A DNA stretch of 18,441 nucleotides. It comes from Oscillospiraceae bacterium. Lineage in GTDB: Bacteria; Bacillota; Clostridia; Oscillospirales; Oscillospiraceae. Below the pieces are notes generated by a model. It was not told where the DNA came from and did not search any database. It was given only the letters and a program-made list of their open reading frames with translations. Position 1 is the first letter of the stretch. Every line of letters starts with the position of its first letter. The stretch covers positions 1 through 18,441 of the forward strand of contig JAEEUX010000018.1 in assembly GCA_016290695.1 (NCBI GenBank), read 5' to 3'. A program made the translations under genes and the position numbers. Positions 7,543-15,600 of the stretch are shown one piece after another.

Positions 7543-7758
7543 ACAATTTGTTTCTTGCGTGTGATTCTTCGGAGACTTTTCCTCGGCAAAGCGTGTCAGG
7601 TGAGGGTCTCTTGCGGCGCTGACACAGCTTCCGCTTTGCCGCCTCCCCGGCACGATCCGAGGCAGAAAACGGGGGCAGTGAAGCGTCCTACGGAAAACGC
7701 TCACGCGGCTTAACAATATCATAACAAATTCGTTTTTGTTATACTCGGAGGTAATGGC
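7543..7758 (+). promoter_or_regulatory. Long structured 5' leader of the protease mRNA
   Basis: The leader has one large hairpin: CGGCAAAGCGTGTCAG (7584-7599) pairs with CTGACA (7619-7624) and CGCTTTGCCG (7632-7641), 16 bp with a 7-nt bulge. A second stem is 7678-7686 with 7697-7704 (GTGAAGCGT/ACGCTCAC, one bulged A). An 8-bp hairpin, ATAACAAA/TTTGTTAT (7721-7742), ends 4 nt before the GGAGG. Alternative pairings exist: CCTCGG (7581-7586) with CCGAGG (7657-7662), and GCCTC (7641-7645) with GAGGC (7659-7663). Mutually exclusive stems ahead of a Shine-Dalgarno suggest a switch or attenuator. I cannot match it to a riboswitch class. It depends on the predicted promoter. Confidence 0.4.
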
Positions 7759-9129
7759 TTGAATCGGCTGCTGCATATTGCCATTTGCGCGGCGTTGGCT
7801 GCGCTGCTTGTTTGCGCGTTCCCGGCGGAAGGCAGGGACGGCGGGCGTTTCATAGTGAAAACCCGTGATGAAGCCGCCCTCTCGGCTGCTGCGGATACCT
7901 GCGGCCCGTTCGCGGTTGTTGACGAGGAGGAGCTGCGCCGGCTGCTGCTTTCCGGCGCGCTTGAATGGTATGAGGAGGATACAACCGTCACCCTTTTGTC
8001 GGAGGATGCGGAGCTGTCCGGCGCCATTTCCCCCTGGTATTCCGACGATATGTGGCATCTGGACATGATAGGCGCGGCTGCGGCATACGAACAGGGCGCG
8101 ACAGGCGCGGGCATCCGCGTGGGAGTGCTGGATTCCGGCATCACGCCGCATGAGGACTTTGCGGACCGTCTGGCTGAGGGCTGGAATTATATCGACGGTT
8201 CTGCCGATACCGGCGATGATTTCGGCCACGGCACCAGCGTGGCGGGCCTGATTGCAGGGCGGAGCCGGGAGGGCTTTGTCGGCGTCGCGCCGGACGTGAC
8301 GCTCGTTCCTCTGAAATGCTTCAAGCAGAAGAGCTCCAAGATAAGCAACGTCATTAGCGGGATCTACGGCGGCGTGGACGATTTTGGCTGCAATATACTA
8401 AACCTCAGCCTCGGCTTTCCCGAGGATTCTCCCGCGCTGCGGGAGGCCATCGACCATGCTGCGGAAATGGGCGTGCTTATAGTTGCCTCGGCGGGAAACG
8501 GCGGCTCGGCCGCCCTCAGCTATCCCTCGGCCTATGACAGCGTGCTCGGCGTCGGCGAGGCGAGAAACGACGGCAGCGTATCCCTGCGCTCAAACCATCA
8601 CAAGGGCGTATATCTGCTCGCACCCGGCGAGAAGCTTACGACGACTTACTACAAGGGCGGCTACACGGAGGCGAGCGGCACCAGCTTTTCCGTGCCTTTG
8701 GCGGTAGGCGCGGCGGCGGCGCTCTGGAGCGCGAGACCGGAGCTTGGCGCGGCCGATATCATGGAACTGCTCGGACAGACGGCGACGGATGGAGGAGACC
8801 CCGGTTACGACGAGTATTACGGCTGGGGCATTCTGAATGTCCGCGCCGCGCTGGAAGCGGAAAAAAGCTGGACGCCGTCGGCGGCGGAGGGCGTTTCCAT
8901 GACGCTTGTCGGGGAGGGCGCGGCCGTTTGGAACAAGAGCCCGTCGCCGCTGGACGCTTACCTTTTGGCGGTGGAATATGACGATGCCGGCCTGCAAAGC
9001 TCCGTCGGGGTGACGCCGCTGCATCTGGAACCCGGCGAGCGCGTCGTGACGCCGATCCGCAGAGGAAAAATGCGCCTTCTCCTTTGCAGCAGCGAATTTA
9101 TCCCGCTGGCCGCTCCGCTCGATGCATAA
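7759..9129 (+). CDS. Secreted S8-family subtilisin-like serine protease
   Basis: This 456-aa protein has a signal peptide (RLLHIAICAALAALLVCAFP), a short propeptide-like region of about 70 residues (FIVKTRDEAA resembles an inhibitor I9 prodomain start), and an S8 catalytic domain at about 95-365. The triad and oxyanion residues are all visible: D125 in VGVLDSGI, H157 in DFGHGTSVAGLIAG, N247 in VASAGNGG and S309 in SGTSFSVP (usually GTSMAAP). It should therefore be active outside the cell or at the wall. About 85 residues follow the catalytic core as an unrecognised tail with no SLH or sorting signal, so it may be released. The start is TTG, 7 nt after GGAGG (7747-7751); the nearer ATG at 7754 is out of frame and stops after two codons. 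A strong promoter and long structured leader precede it. Neighbours (a small leader-like peptide and a giant SLH protein) suggest surface-protein or peptide processing, but this is inference. Confidence 0.93.
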   Translation: MNRLLHIAICAALAALLVCAFPAEGRDGGRFIVKTRDEAALSAAADTCGPFAVVDEEELRRLLLSGALEWYEEDTTVTLLSEDAELSGAISPWYSDDMWHLDMIGAAAAYEQGATGAGIRVGVLDSGITPHEDFADRLAEGWNYIDGSADTGDDFGHGTSVAGLIAGRSREGFVGVAPDVTLVPLKCFKQKSSKISNVISGIYGGVDDFGCNILNLSLGFPEDSPALREAIDHAAEMGVLIVASAGNGGSAALSYPSAYDSVLGVGEARNDGSVSLRSNHHKGVYLLAPGEKLTTTYYKGGYTEASGTSFSVPLAVGAAAALWSARPELGAADIMELLGQTATDGGDPGYDEYYGWGILNVRAALEAEKSWTPSAAEGVSMTLVGEGAAVWNKSPSPLDAYLLAVEYDDAGLQSSVGVTPLHLEPGERVVTPIRRGKMRLLLCSSEFIPLAAPLDA

Positions 9130-9251
9130 TGTGTCGGATACCCTTGCTCAAATCAAGCTCGGGCAGATAAACCATACAATGGGATGCAATAAAATGAAGA
9201 ATTTCTGATTTTTATTGACTATATAGAATAAATGAACAGGAGGAACCGATT

Positions 9252-9428
9252 ATGTGTTTAAAGAAAAACAACCCCAAGCCCCAGGATACGGAAGAGTCTA
9301 AGGAAATGAAGCCCATCTCCGAAGAGGAGCTCGAGGGCATCAGCGGCGCGGGCAACCCCTGGGATAACGTCGAGGGAGTGCCGACTAACCCTATTGATGA
9401 CAAAATCCGCGAAAACAGCCTCTACTAA
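9252..9428 (+). CDS. 58-aa peptide with a bacteriocin/RiPP-like leader motif
   Basis: This short gene has an excellent AGGAGG (9238-9243) 8 nt before its ATG. The product has a charged N-terminal half (MCLKKNNPKPQDTEES), then PISEEELEGISGAG, then NPWDNVEGVPTNPIDDKI and RENSLY. The block ELEGISGAG looks like the end of double-glycine-type leaders (ELxxIxGG or GA) that C39 peptidase/ABC exporters cut. That would leave a 24-residue acidic, Asn/Pro/Asp-rich core. The core has no Cys and only T46 and S56 as hydroxyl residues (plus Y58), so lanthionine or sactionine chemistry is unlikely. The only Cys is at position 2. No modification enzyme, C39 transporter or immunity gene is in the window. It lies 122 nt after the S8 protease and 193 nt before the giant SLH gene. 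It could be a signalling peptide, a bacteriocin-like precursor or a protease substrate. Confidence 0.75.
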   Translation: MCLKKNNPKPQDTEESKEMKPISEEELEGISGAGNPWDNVEGVPTNPIDDKIRENSLY

Positions 9429-9510
9429 GGCAGAGCCTCCAAGCTTTGCGGCGGAATTATGCGGCGCTGCCCCCAAAAAAGCGTGACCTGATTTCTCTCA
9501 CCCGCTTGCA

Positions 9511-9535
9511 GCCCCGGCGGTCGATCCGCCGGGGC
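9511..9535 (+). terminator. Strong GC hairpin between the peptide and giant SLH genes
   Basis: GCCCCGGCGG, loop TCGAT, CCGCCGGGGC: a perfect 10-bp stem. It is not followed by a T run on either strand (GGGGACGG on the plus side), so it is not a textbook intrinsic terminator. It could be a stabilising 3' end for the peptide mRNA, a partial terminator, or a mark separating expression of the two genes. Confidence 0.4.
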
Positions 9536-9621
9536 GGGGACGGAGCGCGCTCATTGACCGATAATATTCGTGACGCTTCGGGAAAACCGGGCGTTTCACA
9601 GATGATAAAAGGAGCCTGAAT

Positions 9622-12600
9622 ATGAAGAAACACCTGAAAAAACTGTTCGCTTTTATCTTGGCTTTCATCTTTACTGTTCAGTTGTCAGAGGCTGCGCTGG
9701 CAGCGGCGGCGGAGGAGCTCCGCATCGTGCTGGACCCCACGAGCCAAATCGTGCTTTCCACCCCGGATGATCTGGCCGCGGGCAACTGGTTTTTCATCCG
9801 CGAGCGTCAGCTTGAAATAAGCGAAAAGAGCGAAAAAAAGCTCTACGTGCCCATCCAGCGCACGGGCGACCTCAGCGAGGAAGCCAGCGTAACGCTGAAG
9901 CTGGCCGACATAACCAGCCATTACGGCGTAAACTACAAGGCCGAGATTTTTCGCGTGAAACAGGCTCCTGTGGCAGAGCTCGGCATCTTTTCCCTGGTTG
10001 ACGCCATACGCGAGAACCAGGATACTCTTGAAGAGGTCCCGGAGCTCAGCGAGGAGGAGATGGCGGAGCTTATCGAACGGCAGGGCTCCGCGGACATCAC
10101 GGACGCATCCGGAAACAAGCTCGGCAGCGTCAGCGTCGAGGGCGGGGAAGAAGCCGCCGGCGAAAGTCCCGAAGCAGAAGCCGTTACGCTTGTTCCCGAG
10201 GAGATAGCGCCTGTCGCGGAGGAGGGCGTTTCGCCCGCCGAGCCGGAGCCGTCCCCCGCAAAAAATCCCCTTCAGGCTGCCCGCAACGCCTTTACCGGCA
10301 CGGTCTCCGACCGTCAGCCGATGGAGAGCAGCATCTCATGGATGAGTCCCGCTCTTCAGGAAGTTTACGATAACGGCGGCGACAGCCTTCCCGAGCCCGA
10401 GCAGGAGGAAGAAGTGACGAACTCCATCCCCGGCTATCTCTTCAAGCTGGACTATGCTGCGGGCGAGAGCGTAAAATTCCTCGTTATCACGCCGCTCTAT
10501 TCCGATAAATCAGACGGCGACAGCAGCGTAATGCTCACGCTGGAGGAACCCGGCGGCAGCTTCTTGCTGCATGAAGACTTCTTCACCAGCTACGTCATGA
10601 TAAAGGACGAGGATGCGCCGGAGGAGGTCGTCGTGAGCTTTTCTCAGGCTGAGTACAGCGCTGAGGAGGGCAAAGTCACGCTGACCGTTACCCGCGAGGG
10701 CGCTATAAACGAGATAGTCACGGTCCAGGTCGCCACCTACGACGGCAGCGCCATGCAGGGCGATGATTATTCCGGCGTGAGCGCGAAGCTCTACTTCCCG
10801 ATGGGTCTTGAGAGCCGCACGCTGGAGATTCCCGTAGGCGAAGGCAAGGACGAGAAGGACTTTTATGTGACGCTGACCCCGGTAAGCGAATGCACCACCG
10901 GCATCGGCACCGCCCGCGTGGTGATCCCCGCGGCGGAGCAGGAGGCGGAGCTCATGGTGTCCGACGCCTATCTGGACGACGCCTTTACGAGCATCGAGAG
11001 CTTTGGCGGCGCAACGATCATCGGCAGCGGCGGCGTCTTCAGCGCCACCGACAAGTATGAGAGCGTCGGCCTTTGGTTCAATAACAACTGGGGCCGCGAG
11101 ACCTATTTCTATGACGGCATTCAGCTCACCTGGTCTGCTGACGTTCCGAGAAACTTCGGCGGAATCCTTAAGGTCATCTCCCGGACCTCGGATGACGGCG
11201 GTAAGGATTATACGCAGAAGACGATCAAAGAGATCGATAACAACACGTTTGAGGGCGTTCTTATCGGAAACAGCTTCAGTTACGAAACGGTCGAGCACTA
11301 CTTCGGAGAAGCGAAGAACCCGTGGTATTACGGCGTTTATACCGCCCGCATTAAGTCATTTGGTGACTTTGACTGGCTATACTCTCCCTCGACCGTGACC
11401 GTCCATTCTCTCCAGCCCATCAAGCGGCAGTTCACCTTTGAGGTCCAGCCCGCCGACCCGCTTAATTTGCGGGGCGTTCCCAAGGACGATGAAAAGCAGC
11501 TCAACGGCGTTTACATCAACAGCTCCCTGACCGATGCCTCCGTCACCGTGCGCAGCGGCGAAAGCTTCGCCCTTACGGCGCAAAACAGCAGCGAATACAG
11601 CCGCTTCGTGGGAATCGACGCCGTTGCGGAAGACGGTTCCACCTACCGCATCGCCAACTCCGCTCCCGGCACCCGCACCATGAACGTGACGGTGACGCAG
11701 AGCATGATCAACGCTCTCGCAACCCGCGACGGTTTCGTAAACTGGACGAGTAATTCCGGCACCCCCGGTTCCATGAAGGGCACCATAAAGATCAAGCCCG
11801 TTTTTGAGAAGATTCCCGCAAAGGTTCGTATAGACGACGGTACTTACGGCAGCTTTGAGGGCCTGACGAGCGGCGAACACGATTACTATCTTGGCGAGCG
11901 CATCACCCTCAAAACCGTGCTCAACGATCGCGGACAGGCTGCCGGCGCGCGCGGCTCCGGCATCGGCTATTACAAGGCCGAGAGCAAGAACGGTATGCGC
12001 CTCGATCAGTCCAACAACTCTCCTTATCTCAACTCGGAGATGACGAAGGTTTTCCAGATAGACCAGCCCTACACCAGCATCTGGCCGGTTTTCGATACCT
12101 CGGGCAACGCCGTAACCATACAGGTGAGCGCCAAGGATCTGCAATACTTTGACACGACTAAGGGCATCCTTGCCCTTGACCCCAACCCCGCCTATAATCC
12201 GGAGGCGGATACATGGACCTATATCGTTGCGGACGACGCTGTGGTAAACAATGTGATGCTGCTGGTCGCGCCGCTTGCGGAGAAGTATACCGATTGCGTC
12301 CCGCTCTGGCGCGATACGCGCAGCAGCACGCAGTACTGCGGGCTTATGTTCCCGATTCGCGTGGGCACCGACCGGGAGGAAAACGTCGTCAGGCTGTCTG
12401 TCAGCTCCGACGTTAACAGTATCTTCCCATGCGCGGTATCCGGCACGGTACAGGCGCAGGAGATAAACCTTGCCACAGGGCGTCCCGGCGGCAAGCTCAG
12501 CCCGGCGAAAAGCGCCGTGGTCTATTACGGCGCCGGTTCCGCCGTTACTGACGGCAGCGGAGCTTTCACGCTCCCTGCGGCCCGCGTCGCAGCCAACACT

Positions 12601-15600
12601 GCGGTTCGCTACGCAGTAAGCTACAACGGCGCGCTGACCATCTGCGAGATGCGTGCGCCCGGCTATAACGCCAAGACCGCCCAAAGCGCTATGAACATCG
12701 GCCTCGTGGAGATTCCCTCCTTCTCCACGCTGGGAGCGCATATTCAGGATGTCTATGCCATCCAGGATCAGCATTATATGTCGGACGTGAAGATTCTTGA
12801 GATGAACGGCCAGAAAACGGTGCTTGCCGCCCGAGTCAGCCCCGGCGAGGGCTATATGCTGGACGGACAGAAGCGTCAGGAGAACATTCTCGGCGTCACC
12901 TTCTTCTTCCAGAACCCGCTGACCAACGAGCTGCACGGAGAATTTGAGGCGGAATACGACGCGGCTACGGACACATGGCGCGTTGACCTTAAGGAGTTCA
13001 AGCCCGACAGGGCGGATGAATACAGCTACGGCGACGTTCTGTACGCACAGATTACCACGGACAAGCAGGTGGCTGCGGTCAACGACGCAACGGGAGAAGT
13101 TACGCCAAAAATGTGCTACGACCCGGTTTCAACCGGCTACTCCGTAATCAGCGACGCAGACTACGACCCGACTACCTTCGACTATAACTTGCCCGTGGAC
13201 GCAGAGAGCGTGTTCGGCCCCGGCGGTATAATCGAGCAGGGCGGCGGCGACCCGGAGCTCTGTGACGCTCCCTATGACACGGCGCAGCTTCAGGGCAGCA
13301 AAACGCGCACCACCTACGGCGAGTTCCCGTTTATCGGCGAGCTGAACTTCATCCTCCATGTTGCGGCGGTGGTGGGCGGCAACGCCCGTGCCCGCGCTAT
13401 CGCGGATCAAATGTTTGCTTTGCTGGACAGCGACGATGCGGAGCTTCAGGGCGTTTCCGACCTGCTTGAAGGTCAGGTTCGCGTCGGCATTGCCATGAAA
13501 TTCGGCAGTCTGCCTTACGGCGGAACCCGCTTCGTTTTCGCCCTTACCCTCACCATGGGCAATTCTCTCTGGGATCAGAACATGTCCAATCCCTGGCAGG
13601 ACACCGGCGCCGCCGCGAGATTCTTCTCCACCAGTGCAACAAGCGCCGAGAACTGGAGGGGCGGCAGCATGAAGAGATACTCCAACGGCTTCTTCGGGAC
13701 GGCAATGTTCTCCATGAGCTTCGCCATAGGCTTCTATATCGACTTCGGCTACCTGAATATAACCACCACCGATACGGATACAGGCCGCTCCGAGACCCGG
13801 CACGCTTGCGTTTATCTGGGCGGCGGCGGCGTAGGCGGCTTCGTCGGCAATCTCTCGACCACAGCGCCGCTCCCGAGCCCCATCCCCATGTACGCGGGCG
13901 TGGAGCTGGACGCCACGATAATGCTTTTCCTTGGCGCCAGCAAGGACCCGAACAAGACGATTGAAGCCTTCAAGGAAGACAAGAGCCTGGATGGCCTCGA
14001 TTTCGGCTTCCAGTATCAGCTTACCGGCTCGGTAACCGGCAAGGGCGTTCTGGGCCTCGGCTTTGACCACGCTCTTGGCCTGCGCGGAAACCTCGGCTTG
14101 AAGATAGAGATGTGCTACAGCCCCACCTTCCAGCAGTGGTTCCCCAATAACTATTACTTTAAGAACCGACCCTTCAGCTACGGTTCAAGCCTCGTTATGT
14201 CCGGCTATCTGGATGCGGTGTTCGTTAATATTCCGCTGGCCACCTTCTCCTATCCTCTTGCGTATCAGGGCTATCTCTGGCTCTTCAACCAGATGCGCAT
14301 TGGCGCCCGCGTGGTAAACTACGTTCAGGAGGCTATCAACGATCTTCTGGACGAGGGCAAGGGCGACGCTGAGGTGATACGCCAATGCACGGAGATGTGC
14401 GACGCTGTACTGCGTAAGATCGAACGCTTTGAAAACCCGCAGTCGGAGGCGAACAGACTCAGAGATTACGCCTTCAACAACAAGATAATAAACTCCTTTG
14501 AACACCTCGCCTCCCAGTCCGCGGAGATAGGCGGTCTGCTCGGCATGGCAGGCAAGCTTCTTGACGACGAAAACGCCGAAACGCCCTCCTGGTCCGTCCA
14601 GCCCCATGTGGAATCCAAATGGGTAGCCGGGGACAGCGCGGAACTGATGGCGGCTTTCTCGCCGGTAAGCTCTTCACAGGTGGTGCAGGATTCGCGCAAG
14701 CAGCCCGGCGCCCGCCTCTTGGACATCGGAGAGAATCGCATGCTGCTTATATTCCTTGACGACGACAGCACGCGCCCTGAAACGCAGGCAAGTGTTCTTA
14801 AGTACGCCATATATAATACCGAAACCGAACACTGGGATGTAACCCCCACGGCAATACAGAATGACGGCACCGGCGACTATATGCCCGACATCTGTGACGC
14901 GGGAGAGAACGTTGTCATCACCTGGATATCCACCGCTCCGGGCAAGGTTCCGCAAAGCAGCGATGATCCGACGAACCATATGGATATGCTGGATGTGTTT
15001 ACCGTTCGTGTTCCCAAAACTACGCTGAGGTCATCCGGCAGCATTAACGCCAATAGCATCGAACAGCTCACGAACGACGAAGTTTACGACTCCATGCCCA
15101 GAGCAGTCTATGACAGCGACAGCAAGGACATTCTGGTGCTCTACACAAAGACCGCGCCGGACACAGATTATACTCCCGGCTCCATCGACCGGAAGCTTCT
15201 GGATTACGCCGTCGGCGGTGAAGAGATGTATTCCGTCAATGCATATATGCTCTATAACGGCACTAAGGAAGACGGCGACCCGTATGAAGTCGGCTGGGTG
15301 CGGAATAACATCTACCCCCAGGAGGCCAGCTTCACTGACCTGGCTGCACAACAATCATTTATCGCACAATGGGGCGGGCAGCGCTTTGTCCGAATCAGCA
15401 TCGACAGTGAGAACGACCCCGCCATCAGCGAAATGACTGTAAGCTGCGGCTACAATGGCCTCGCGGTTTACGCCTACACGGTGGACAAGGATCTGGACCC
15501 GAGCTCCAGCGATGATAAGGAACTGTACATCCAGTTCTATGACTTTGCAAGCCACAGCACCTATGTTCCGATCCGTCTGACTAACGACAGCGTTTCCCAG

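Noticed and set aside
7591..7660. Cobalamin-type riboswitch (GGTGAGGGTCTC and GCGGCGCTGACAC seemed suggestive)
   Set aside because: The other conserved boxes of that class are absent and the gene is a protease, not a cobalamin gene.
9215..9229. Promoter for the 58-aa peptide (TTGACT and TAGAAT)
   Set aside because: The two boxes are only 3 nt apart, and no partner box sits at a 16-18-nt spacing.
9252..9428. Lanthipeptide or sactipeptide precursor
   Set aside because: The putative core has no Cys and almost no Ser/Thr, and no modifying enzyme is in the window.
11377..12936. Long antisense open frame (519 codons) within the giant SLH gene; similarly 15355-16974 (539 codons)
   Set aside because: Both lie wholly opposite a coherent 2905-aa protein with recognisable domains; they have no signal, domain or ribosome binding site and arise from GC-rich codon bias.
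13340..14100. Outer-membrane barrel implying a diderm (Negativicutes) host
   Set aside because: The strands are inside a signal-peptide/SLH protein with wall-type modules; nothing else in the window indicates an outer membrane.
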